64,000 nt of DNA from Eledone cirrhosa (taxonomy: Eukaryota; Mollusca; Cephalopoda; Octopoda; Eledonidae). Every line of letters begins with the position of its first letter. Within the stretch, counting starts at the first letter, position 1. The notes under the pieces are model-generated. The model was not told the origin of the DNA. It ran no database searches and worked only from the letters and a program-made list of their open reading frames with translations. The stretch is from contig OZ024740.1 of NCBI GenBank assembly GCA_964016885.1, forward strand, positions 8,700,450-8,764,449. Reading direction: 5' to 3'. The translations under genes were made by a program, and so were the position numbers. This document shows positions 49,154 to 61,599 of this stretch, piece after piece.

Positions 49154-51690
49154 TATGTTAGTTTCGATTGGTATGTCAGTTTCGATTGGTATGTCAGTTT
49201 CGATTGGTATGTCAGTTTCGATTAGTATATCAGTTTCTAATGGTATGTGAGTTTCTATTAGTATATCAGTTTCGATTGGTATGTCAGTTTCGATTGTTAT
49301 GTCAAATTCGATTGGTATGTCAGTTTCAATTGGTATATCAGTTTCGATTTGTATGTCAGTTTCGATTGGTATATCAGTTTCTATTGGTATGTCAGTTTTG
49401 ATTAGTATATCAGTTTCTATTGGTATATCAGTTTTGATTGGTATGTTAGTCCTCGATTTGTATGTCAGTTTCTATTGGTATATCAATTTCGATTGGTTTG
49501 TCAGATTCTGTTGGTATGTGATTAGTATATCAGTTTCTATTGGTATGTCAGTTTCGATTGGTATGTCTGTTTCGATTCGTATATCAGTTTCAAATGGTAT
49601 ATCAGTCTCGATTGGTATATCCGTTTCGTTTGGTATGTCAGTTTCGATTAGTATATCAGTTTCTGTTGGTATATCCGTTTCGATTGGTACGTCAGTTTCG
49701 ATTAGTATATCAGTTTCTGTTGGTATATCAGTTTCGATTCGTATGTCAGTTTCTATTATTATATCAGTTTCTGTTGGTATATCATTTTCGATTGGTATGT
49801 TAGTTTCTAATGGTATGTCAGTTTATATTTGTATGTCAATTTCGATTGGTATATCAGTTTCTATTGGTATGTCAGTTTCGATTAGTATATCAGTTTCTAT
49901 TGGTATATCAGTTTCGATTGGTAAGTTAGTCCTCGATTAGTATATCAGTTTCTATTGGTATATCAATCGATTGGTATGTCAGTTTCTGTTGGTATGTCAA
50001 TTTCGATTGGTATGTCAGTTTCTATTGGTATATCAGTTTCGATTGGTATGTCAGTTTCGATTGGTATGTCAGTTTCGATTGGTATATCAGTTTCTATTGG
50101 TATATCAGTTTCGATTCATATATCGGTTTCGATTACTATATCATTTTCTATTGATGTGTCAGTTTCGATTAGTATATCAGCTTCTATTTGTATGTCAGTT
50201 TCGATTGGTATGTCAGTTTCTATTGGTATATGAGTTTCTATTGGTATATCAGTTTCGATTGGTATGTTAGTCCTCAATTCGTATGTCAGTTTCTGTTGGT
50301 ATGTCAATTGCAATTGGTATGTCAGTTTCTACTGGTATATCAGTTTCGATTGGTTTGTCAGTTCCTATTGGTATGTCAGTCTTGACTAGTATATCAGTCT
50401 CTATTGGTATGTCAGTTTCGATTCGTATGTCTATTTCGATTGGTATATCAGTTTCTATTTGTATGTCAGTCTCGATTGGTATGTCCGTTTCGATTGGCAT
50501 AGTAGTTTCGATTCTTATGTCAGTTTCTATTGGTATATCAGTTTCGATTGGTATGTCAATTTCTATTGGTGTGTGAGTTTCGATTAGTTTATCAGTTTCT
50601 ATTTGTATGTCAATTTTCGATTGATTTGTCAGTTTCTCTTGGTATATCAGTTTCTATTGATATATCAGTTTCGATTGGAATGTCAGTTTCGATTAGTAAA
50701 TCAGTTTCTATTTGTATGTCAGTTTCCGTTGGTATAACAGTTTCGATTGGTATGTTAGTTTCTATTGGTATGTCAGTTTCGATTATTATATCAGTTTCTA
50801 TTGGTATGTCAGTTTCGATTGGTATGTCAGTTTCGATTGACATGTCAGTTTCTATTGGTATATCAGTTTCGTCTGGCAGGTCAGTTTCTATTGGTATATC
50901 GGTTTCCATTGGGATATCTGTTTCGATTGGTATGTCAGTTTCTATTAGTATATCAGTTTCTATTGGTATGTCAGTTTTGATTGGTATGTCAGTTTCTATT
51001 GGTATATCAGTTTCGATTGGTATATCAGTTTCTATTGGTATATCAGTTCCGATTGGTATATCAGTTTCGATTGGTATGTCAGTTTCTATGATTATATCAG
51101 TTTCTATTGGTATGTCAATTTCGATAGATATATCAGTTACGATTATTATATCAGTTTCTATTGGTATGTCAATTTCGATAGATATATCAGTTTCTATTAG
51201 TATATCAGTTTCTGTTGGTATATCATTTTCGATTGGTATGTTAGTTTATAATGGTATTTAATTTATATTTGTATGTCAGTTTCGATTGGTATGTCAGTTT
51301 ATATTGGTATATCAGTTTTGATTGGTATGTTAGTTTCTATTGGTATGTCAGTTTCGATTAGTATATCAGTTTCTATTGGTATATCAGTTTCGATTTGTAT
51401 GTTAGTCCTTGATTTGTATGTCAGTTTCTATTGGTATATCAATTTCGATTGGTGTGTCAGTTTCTGTTGGTATGTCAATTTTGATTGGTATGTTCAGTTT
51501 CTATTGGTATATCAGTTTCGATTGGTTTGTCAGTTCCTATTGGTATGTCAGTTTTGACTAGTATATCAGTCTCTATTGGTCTGTCAGTTTCGATTGGTCT
51601 GTCCGTTTCAATTGGCATAGTAGTTTCGATTCTTATGTCAGTTTCTATTGGTATATCTGTTTACATTGGTATAACAGTTTCGATTGGTAT
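49154..51690 (+). repeat. 18-bp minisatellite array, segment 7
   Basis: Right-type array between elements 4 and 5. The TCTGTTGG and TTAGTATATC variants around 49.65-49.79 kb form a short 54-bp pattern. The block around 51.0-51.69 kb repeats the one around 47.35-48.10 kb at about 3.6 kb offset, including TATAATGGTATTTAATTTA near 51255. Confidence 0.95.
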
Positions 51691-51993
51691 CATCATCATC
51701 ATCATCATCAACGTTTAACGTCCGTGTTGCACGCTTGCATGGGTTTGGACGGGGGTATTCCCACTTGAGGCAAGATTGATTGTCTTGCTCGCATAGGACT
51801 GTCTGGCAGGTTTTCTACAGTTGGATGCCCTTCCTAACACCAACCACATTTACAGTGTGGGTCTGGGAGGTTTTTACCGTGTTGACTACACGGCCACATT
51901 ACAGCGTGGACTGTGTGTTTTTTTGTCGTGACACCTACACGATCTCATTTGTTTCGGCCTGGATGGTGTGGCACCAACACAACTTTACATAGA

Positions 51994-52034
51994 AGGGGGC
52001 GGTGTGAATGGGGTGGGGGTAGTGGGGCGGGGGT
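51994..52034 (+). other. G-rich tract in LINE 3' UTR (element 5)
   Basis: The same G-run pattern as in element 4, differing only outside the runs. Confidence 0.6.
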
Positions 52035-52082
52035 GTATTTTGTTAGAGATGGCTACTGACTGTAGTAGGTTTTACTATGTAT

Positions 52083-52736
52083 TTAGGTAAGGCTGGTCTT
52101 TTCTATTACTGAGTACCGCGAAAGGTCTCGGTCCTGTGACATTGTCTTGGAGAGGTGTAAGTGTGTGACGTCGGAGTTTATCAGCTCGTCCCAGGTTTTT
52201 TTAGGTCTGCCTATTCCGTGGCTACCGTCTATCTTTATTGCCCTGCACTTTGTTATACAGCTATCGACTTTCATGCGCATCACGTGTCCATACCAACGTA
52301 GCCTTCTCTCGAGTAAACAACATCTGATCCCTCTTATTTGTAATTTTTTCCTTAGTTCCTTTATGCTTTGCCATTCACGTATATTACTATTACACATCCA
52401 GCGGAGCATGCAAGCTTCGTTCCTCTCTAGTCTGCGTATATCCTCTGCACACAATGCCCAGGTCTCACTGCCATGCAACATTGCTGTTCGTATGCAGGCA
52501 TCATACAACCTGCCTTTCATTTTTAGGGAGAACACTTTAGCAGCTAATAGTGGTATAAGCTCTCTGAACTTTTTCCATCCAGTTCTGACTCTAGCTACTG
52601 TACATTCTGAGCACCCTCCCCCACTGCTGATTTTGTCACCCAGGTAACGGAAGCTGTCCACTATTTCTATAGAGCTGTCTGCGCAGTTATAAGAGCTAGT
52701 GTTTTTGTGGGCACTTGCTGCTACTTATTGCACCAG
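52083..52736 (-). pseudogene. RTE polyprotein C-terminal fragment (element 5)
   Basis: Open from the internal Met at 52661 to the stop at 52083 (192 codons), ending EKTSLT. It shares the element-4 set of derived residues (KVFSL, REWQSIKEL, KLQIRG, DLSRY) and the upstream extra A common to all three. Private changes include GRPKKT and SQDRD. No RT or endonuclease residues are present. Confidence 0.9.
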
Positions 52737-54100
52737 TATGTTAGTTTCTATTGGTATGTCAGTTTCGATTAGTATATCAGTTTCTATGGGTATGTCAGTT
52801 TCGATTGGTATGTCAGTTTCAATTGTTATGTCAGTTTCTATTGGTATATCAGTTCCGATTGGTATGTCAGTTTTGATTGGCATGTCAGTTTCTATTGGTA
52901 TATCAGTTTCGATTGGTATATCAGTTTCGACTAGCATGTCAGTTTCTATTGGTATATCTGTTTCCATTGGTATATCAGTTTCGATTGGTATATCAGTTTC
53001 GATTGTAGTCAGTTTCTATTGGTATATCAGTTTTGATTGGTATATCAGTTTCTATTGGTATATCAGTTCCGATTGGTATATCAGTTCCGATTGGTATATC
53101 TGTTTCTATTGGTATATCAGTTGCTATTGGTATATCAGTTTCGATTGGTATATCAGTTTCTATTGGTATGTCAGTTTCTATTGGTATATGAGTTTCTATT
53201 GGTATATCAGTTTCGATTGGTATGTTAGTCCTCAATTCGTATGTCAGTTTCTGTTGGTATGTCAATTGCAATTGGTATGTCAGTTTCTATTGGTATATCA
53301 GTTTCGATTGGTTTGTCAGTTCCTATTGGTATGTCAGTTTTGACTAGTATATCAGTCTCTATTGGTATGTCAGTTTCGATTGGTATGTCTATTTCGATTG
53401 GTATATCAGTTTCTATTTGTATGTCAGTCTCGATTGGTATGTCCGTTTCGATTGGCATAGTAGTTTCGATTCTTCTGTCAGTTTCTATTGGTATATCTGT
53501 TTCCATTGGTATAACAGTTTCGATTGGTATGTTAGTTTCTATTGGTATGTCAGTTTCGTTTAGTATATCAGTTTCTATTGGTATGTCAGTTTCGATTGGT
53601 ATGTCAGTTTCGATTGGTATGTCAGTTTCTATTAGTATATCAGTTTCGTCTAGCATGTCAGTTTCTATTGGTATATCGGTTTCCATTGGTATATCAGTTT
53701 CGATTGGTATGTCAGTTTCTATTGGTATATCAGATTCTATTGGTATGTCAGTTTTGATTGGTATGTCAGTTTCTATTGGTATACCAGTTTCGATTGGTAT
53801 ATCAGTTTCTATTGGTATATCAGTTCCGATTGATATATCAGTTTCGATTGGTATGTCAGTTTCTATGATTATATCAGTTTCTATTGGTATGTCAATTTCG
53901 ATTGATATATCAGTTACGATTAGTATATCAGTTTCTATTGGTATGTCAGTTTCGATTGGTATCTCAGTTTTGATTGGTATGTTAGTTTCTATTGGTATGG
54001 CAGTTTTGATTAGTATATCAGTTTCTATTGGTATATTAGTTTCGATTGGTATGTCAATTTCTATTGGTGTGTAAGTTTCGATTAGTATATCAGTTTCTAT

Positions 54101-55700
54101 TTGTATGTCAATTGTCGATTGATATGTCAGTTTCTCTTGGTATATCAGTTTCTATTGATATATCAGTTTTGATTGGTATGTCAGTTTCGATTAGTAAATC
54201 AGTTTCTATTTGTATGTCAGTTTCTATTGGTATATCAGTTTCGATTGGTATATCAGTTTCGATTGGTATGTCAATTTCGATTGGTATGTCAGTTTAGATT
54301 TGTATATCAGTTTCGAGTGGTATGTCAGTTTCGATTGGTATGTCAGTTTCGATTGGTATGTCAGTTTATATTGGTATATCAGTTTCGATTCATATATCGG
54401 TTTAGATTAGTATATCAGTTTCTATTGATGTGTCAGTTTCGATTAGTATATCAACATCTATTTGTATGTCAGTTTCGATTGGTATGTCAGTTTCTATTGG
54501 TATATCAGTTTCAATTGGTATATCAGTTTCGATTGGTATATCAGTTTCGATTCGTATGTCAGTTTCTATTATTATGTCAGTTTGTATTGGTATATCAGTT
54601 TCAATTCGTATATCATTTTCTATTGGTATGTCAGTTTTATTGGTATGTCAGTTTCGATTGGTATATCAGTTTCGATTGGTATGTCAGTTTCTATTGGTAT
54701 GTCAGTTTTGACTAGTATATCAGTCTCTATGTGTATGTCAGTTTCGAATGGTATGTCAGTTTCTATTGGTAAATCAGTTTATATTTGTATGTCAGTTTCG
54801 ATTGGTATGTCAGTTTCGATTGGTATCTCAGTTTTAATTCGTATGTTAGTTTCTATTGGTATGGCAGTTTCGATTAGTATATCAGTTTCTATTGGTATAT
54901 CAATTTCGATTGGTATGTCAGTTTCTGTTGGTATGTCAATTTGGATTGGTATGTCAGTTTCTATTGGTATATTAGTTTCGATTGGTATGTCAATTTCTAT
55001 TGGTGTGTAAGTTTCGATTAGTACATCAGTTTCTATTTGTATGTCAATTGTCGATTGATATGTCAGTTTCTCTTGGTATATCAGTATCTATTGATATATC
55101 AGTATCGATTGGTATATCAGTTTCGATTAGTAAATCAGTTTCTATTTGTATGTCAGTTTCTATTGGTATATCAGTTTCGATTGGTATATCAGTTTCGATT
55201 GGTATGTCAATTTCGATTGGTATGTCAGTTTAGATTTGTATATCAGTTTCGATTGGTATGTCAGTTTCGATCGGTATGTCAGTTTCTATTGGTATGTCAG
55301 TTTATATTAGTATATCAGTTTCGATTCATATATCGGTTTAGATTAGTATATCAGTTTCTATTGATGTGTTAGTTTCGATTAGTATATCAGCATCTATTTG
55401 TATGTCAGTTTCGATTGGTATGTCAGTTTCTATTGGTATATCAGTTTCAATTGGTATGTCAGTTTCTATTGGTATGTCAGTTTTGACTAGTATATCAGTC
55501 TCTATTGGTATGTCAGTTTCGATTGGTGTGTCTATTTCGATTGGTATATCAGTTTCTATTTGTATGGCAGTCTCGATTGGTATATCAGTTGTGATTGGTA
55601 TATCAGTCTCTATTGGTATATCAGTTCCGATTGGTATATCAGTTTCGATTGGTATATCAGTTTCTATTGGTATATCAGTTTCGATTGATATATCAGTTTC
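54101..55700 (+). repeat. Duplicate of 43884-45700
   Basis: The offset is 10,217 bp at 54210-54715 and 10,054 bp at 55037-55400. A 36-bp insertion near 54930 (TTGGATTGG variant) is absent from the other copy, and a block around 44760-44960 is absent here. The rare unit GGTTTAGATTAG and the TTATTGG 17-bp unit are shared. Confidence 0.82.
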
Positions 55701-56699
55701 GATTAGTATGTTAGTTTCTATTGGTATGTCAGCTTCGATTAGTATATCAGTTTCTATTGGTATGTCAGTTTCGATTGGTATGTCAGTTTCTATTGGTATA
55801 TCAGTTTCGATTGGTATATCAGTTTCGATTGGTATATCAGTTTCGATTGGTATGTCAGTTTCTATTGGTATGTCAGTTTCTATTGGTATGTCAGTTTCAA
55901 TTGGTATATCAGTTTCAATTGGTATGTCAGTTTAATTGGTACGTCAATTTTGATTGGTATATCAGTTTCGATTGGTATGTCAGTTTCTATTGGTATATCA
56001 GTTTATATTTGTATGTCAGTTTTGATTAGTATGTTAGTTTCTATTGGTATGTCTGTTCCCATTGGTATGTTAGTCCTGGATTTGAATGTCAGTTTCTATT
56101 GGTACATCAATTTCGATTGGTATGTCAGTTTCTATTGGTATGTCAGTTTCTATTGGTATATCAGTTTCGATTGGTATGTCAGTTTCGATTAGTATATCTG
56201 TTTCTATTGGTATGTCAGTTTCTATTGGTATATCAATTTCGATTGGTTTATCAGTTTCGATTCATATGTCAGTTTCTATTTGTACGTCAGTTTCGATTCG
56301 TATGTCCGTTTTAATTGGCATGTTAGTTTCGATTCGTATGTCCGTTTCGATTAGTATATCAGTTTCTGTTGGTATAACATTTTCTATTGGTATGTTAGTT
56401 TCTAATGGTATGTCAGTATATATTTGTATGTCAGTTTCGATTGGTATGTCAGTTTCCATTGGTATGTCTGTTTCGATTGGTATATCAGTTTCGATTGGTA
56501 TATCAGTTTTGATTGGTATGTCAGTTTCTGTTGGTATGTCAATTTCGATTGGTATGTCAGTTTCTGTTGGTATATCAGTTTCGAATGGGATGTCAATTTC
56601 TATTGGTGTGTAAGTTTCGATTAGTATATCAGTTTCTATTTGTATGTCAATTTTCAATTGATATGTCAGTTTCTCTTGGTATATCAGTTTCTATTGATA

Positions 56700-58700
56700 T
56701 ATCAGTTTCGATTGGTATGTCAGTTTCGATTGGTATGTCAGTTTCTATTGGTATATCAGTTTCGATTCATATATCGGTTCCGATTAGTATATCAGTTTCT
56801 ACTGACGTGTCAGTTTCGATTTGTATATCAGCTTCTATTTGTATGTCAGTTTCGATTGGTATGTCAGTTTCTATTGCTATATCAGTTTCAATTGGTATAT
56901 CAGATTCTATTGGTATATCAGTTTCGATTCGTATGTCAGTTTCTATTATTATGTCAGTTTGTATTGGTATATCAGTTTCAATTGGTATATCTGTTTCTAT
57001 TTGGTATGTCAGTTTTATTGGTATATCAGTTTCGATTGGTATATCAGTTTCTGTTGGTATGTCAATTTCGATTAGTATGTCAGTTTCTATTGGTATATCA
57101 GTTTCGATTGGTATGTCAGTTTCTATTGGTAGGTCAGTTTTGACTAGTATATCAGTCTCTATTGGTATATCAGTTTCAATTGGTATGTCAGTTTCTATTG
57201 GTATATCAGTTTATATTTGTATGTCAGTTTCGATTCGTATGTCAGTTTCTATTGGTATATCAGTTTTGATGTGTATGTTAGTTTCTATTGGTATGTCATG
57301 TCGATTGGTATGTTAGTCCTCGATTTGTATGTCAGTTTCTATTGGTATATCAATTTCGATTGGTATGTCAGTTTCGATTGGTATGTCAGTTTCAATTAGT
57401 ATATCAGTTTCTATTGGTATGTCAGTTTCTATTGGTATATCAATTTCGATTGGTATCTCAGTTTCGATTAGTATGTCAGTTTCGATTCATATGTCAGTTT
57501 CGATTGGTATGTCAGTTTCGATTGGTATGTCAGTTTCTATTGGTATGTCAGTTTCAATTGGTATATCAGTTTCAATTGGTATGTCAGTTTTATGGGTATG
57601 TCAATTTCGATTGGTATATCAGTTTCGATTGGTATGTCAATTTCGATTGGTATGTCAGTTTAGATTTGTATATCAGTTTCGATTGGTATTTCAGTTTCGA
57701 TTGGTATGTCAGTTTCGATTGGTATGTCAGTTTCGATTGCTATGTCAGTTTCTATTGGTATATCAGTTTCGATTGATATATCAGTTTTGATTAGTATGTC
57801 AGGTTCTATTGGCATGTCAGTTTCGATTCGTATGTCCGTTTCGATTAGTATATCAGTTTCTGTTGGTATACCATTTTCGTTTGGTATGTTAGTTTCCAAT
57901 GGTATTTCAGTATATATTTGTATGTCAGTTTCGATTGGTATGTCAGTTTCCATTGGTATGTCTGTTTCGATTGGTATATCAGTTTCTATTGGTATATCAG
58001 TTTCGATTGGTATGTTAGTCCTCGATTGGTATATCAGTTTCGATTGGTATATCAGTTTTGATTGGTATGTTAGTTTCTATTGGTATGTCAGTTTCGATTA
58101 GTATATCAGTTTCTATTGGTATATCAGTTTCGATTGGTATGTTAGTCCTCGATTTGTATGTCAGTTTCTATTGGTATATCAATTTCGATTGGTATGTCAG
58201 TTTCTGTTGGTATGTCAATTTCGATTGGTATGTCAGTTTCTATTGGTATATCAGTTTCTATTTGTATGTCAATTTTCGATTGATATGTCAGTTTCTCTTG
58301 GTATATCAGTTTCTATTGATATATCAGTTTCGATTGGTATGTCAGTTTCGATTAGAAAATCAGTTTCTATTTGTATGTCAGTTTCTATTGGTATATCAGT
58401 TTCGATTGGTATGTCAATTTCGATTGGTATGTCAGTTTTCGATTTGTATATCAGTTTCGATTGGTATGTCAGTTTCGATTGGTATGTCAGTTTCGATTGG
58501 CATGTCAGTTTCTATTGGTATATCAGTTTCGATTCATATATCGGTTCCGATTAGTATATCAGTTTCTATTTATGTGTCAGTTTCGATTAGTATATCAGCT
58601 TCTACTTGTATGTCAGTTTCGATTGGTATGTCAGTTTCGATTCGTATGTCAGTTTCTATTATTATGTCAGTTTGTATTGGTATATCAGTTTCAATTGGTA
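56700..58700 (+). repeat. Segmental copy D1
   Basis: It matches about 61.6-63.9 kb at an offset of 4,937 bp (56821-57776), then 5,153 bp (58100) and 5,171 bp (58554). Shared rare features include the TTTCTATTTGGTATG 19-bp unit, GGTATGTCATGTCGATTGG and TTTTATGGGTATG. Confidence 0.85.
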
Positions 58701-59380
58701 TATCAGTTTATATTTGGTACGTCAGTTTTATTTGCATGTCAGTTTCGATTAGTATATCAGTTTCTGTTGGTATGTCAATTTCGATTAGTATGTCAGTTTC
58801 TATTGGTATATCAGTTTCGATTGGTATGTCAGTTTCTATTGGTATGTCAGTTTTGACTAGTATATCAGTCTCTATTTGTATATCAGTTTCAATTGGTATG
58901 TCAGTTTCTATTGGTATATCAGTTTATATTTGTATGTCAGTTTCGATTGGTATGTCAGTTTCTATTGGTATATCAGTTTTGATTGGTATGTTAGTTTCTA
59001 TTGGTATGTCAGTTCCGATTGGTATGTTAGTCCTCGATTTGTATGTCAGTTTCTATTGGTATATCAATTTCGATTGGTATGTCAGTTTCTATTGGTATGT
59101 CAGTTTCTATTGGTATGTTAGTTTCGATTAGTATATCACTTTCTATTTGTATGTCAGTTTCGATTGGTATGTCTGTTTCTAATGATATATCAGTTTCGAT
59201 TGGTATATCAGTTTTGATTGGTATATCAGTTTTGAATGGTATGTCAGTTTCGATTGGTATGTCAGTTTCGATTGGTATATCAGTTCCGATTGGTATGTCA
59301 GTTTCGATTGGTATGTCAGTTTCGATTGGTATATCAGTTTCGATTGGTATGTCAGTTTCGATTGGTATATCAGTTTTGAT

Positions 59381-60910
59381 TTGTATATGAGTTCCTATAG
59401 CTATATCAGTTTCTATTGGTATGTCAGTTTCTATTGGTATATCAGCTTCGATTGGTATATCAGTTTCTATTGGTATATCAGTTTCTATTGGTATGTCAGT
59501 TTTGATTGGTATGTCAGTTTCGATTTGTATGTCAGTTTCGATTGGTATATCAGTTTCGATTGGTATGTCAGTTTCGATTGGTATATCAGTTTCGATTGGT
59601 ATGTCAGTTTCAATTGATATGTCAGTTTCGATTGCTATATCAGTTCCGATTGGTATGTCAGTTACGATTGGTATGTCAGTTTCGATTGGTATATCAGTTT
59701 CGATTGGTATATCAGTTTCGACTGGTATATCAGTTTCGATTAGTATAATCAGTTTCTATTGGTATGTCAGTTTCTATTGGTATATCAGTACCGATTGGTA
59801 TATCAGTTTCGATTAGTATGTCAGTTTCTATTCGTATGTGAGTTTCGATTAGTATATCAGTTTCTATCGGTATATCAGTTTCGATTGATATGTCAGTTTC
59901 GATTGGTATATCAGTTCCGATTAGTATGTCAGTTTCGATTGGTATATCAGTTTCAATTGGTATGTCAGTTTTGATTGGTATGTCAGTTTCGATTGGTATG
60001 TCAATTTCGAGTGGTATATCAGTTTCGAGTGGTATGTCAATTTCGATTGGTATATCAGTTTCGATTAGTATGTCAGTTTCTATTGGTATGTTAGTTTCGA
60101 TTAGTATATCACTTTCTATTTGTATGTCAGTTTCGATTGGTATGTCTGTTTCTAATGATATATCAGTTTCGATTGGTATATCAGTTTTGATTGGTATATC
60201 AGTTTTGAATGGTATGTCAGTTTCGATTGGTATGTTAGTTTCGATTGGTATATCAGTTCCGATTGGTGTGTCAGTTTAGATTGGTATGTCAGTTTCGATT
60301 GGTATATCAGTTTCGATTGGTATGTCAGTTTCGATTGGTATATCAGTTTTGATTTGTATAAGAGTTCCTATAGCTATATCAGTTTCTATTGGTATGTCAG
60401 TTTCTATTGGTATATCAGCTTCGATTGGTATATCAGTTTCTATTGGTATATCAGTTTCTATTGGTATGTCAGGTTCGATTGGTACGTAATTTCGATGGGT
60501 ATATTAGTTTCTATTGGTATGTCAGTTTCAATTAGTATATCAGTTTCTATTGGTATGTCAGTTTCGATTGGTATATCAGTTTTGATATGTATATGAGTTC
60601 CTATAGCTATATCAGTTTCTATTGGTATGTCAGTTTCTATTGGTATATCAGCTTCGATTGGTATATCAGTTTCTATTGGTATATCAGTTTCTATTGGTAT
60701 GTCAGTTTTGATTGGTATGTCAGTTTCGATTTGTATGTCAGTTTCGATTGGTATATCAGTTTCGATTGGTATGTCAGTTTCAATTGATATGTCAGTTTCG
60801 ATTGCTATATCAGTTCCGATTGGTATGTCAGTTTCGATTGGTATTTCAGTTTCGATTGGTATATCAGTTTCGATTGGTATATCAGTTTCGACTGGTATAT
60901 CAGTTTCGAT
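59381..60910 (+). repeat. 1,206-bp direct repeat within the array
   Basis: The marker CAGTTCCTATAGCTATATC and the 19-bp unit TTAGTATAATCAGTTTC recur 1,206 bp apart (59393 and 60599; 59745 and 60908 region). A partial intermediate copy starts near 60366. The copies differ by losses of whole units. Confidence 0.8.
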
Positions 60911-61599
60911 TAGTATAATCAGTTTCTATTGGTATGTCAGTTTCTATTGGTATATCAGTACCGATTGGTATATCAGTTTCGATTAGTATGTCAGTTTCTA
61001 TTCGTATGTTAGTTTCGATTAGTATATCAGTTTCTATCGGTATGTCAGTTTCGATTGATATGTCAGTTTCGATTGGTATATCAGTTCTGATTAGTATGTC
61101 AGTTTCGATTGGTATATCAGTTTCAATTGGTATGTCAGTTTTGATTGGTATGTCAGTTTCGATTGGTATGTTAATTTCGATTGGTATATCAGTTTCGATT
61201 GGTATGTCAATTTCGATTGGTATATCAGTTTCGATTAGTATGTCAGTTTCTATTGGTATGTTAGTTTCGATTAGTATATCACTTTCTATTTGTATGTCAG
61301 TTTCGATTGGTATGTCTGTTTCTAATGATATATCAGTTTCGATTGGTATATCAGTTTTGATTGGTATATCAGTTTTGAATGGTATGTCAGTTTCGATTGG
61401 TATGTCAGTTTCGATTGGTATATCAGTTCCGATTGGTATGTCAGTTTAGATTGGTATGTCAGTTTCGATTGGTATATCAGTTTCGATTGGTATGTCAGTT
61501 TCTCTTGGTATATCAGTTTCTATTGATATATCAGTTTCGATTGGTATGTCAGTTTCGATTAATAAATCAGTTTCTATTTGTATGTCAGTTTCGATTGGT

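Larger units (their letters stand above)
51691..52736 (-). mobile_element. RTE LINE 3' fragment (element 5)
   Basis: Third copy of the co-amplified fragment. It has the same tail junction (GATTGGTAT then CATCATC on the plus strand) and the same truncation (CACCAG then TATGTTAG). It lies 11,765-11,766 bp from element 3 and 3,583-3,586 bp from element 4. Its right flank follows element 3's flank closely through at least 53.2 kb. Confidence 0.95.

Noticed and set aside
39926..52736. Elements 3-5 as three independent LINE insertions
   Set aside because: Their identical truncation, shared indel and shared flanks show one insertion followed by block duplication.
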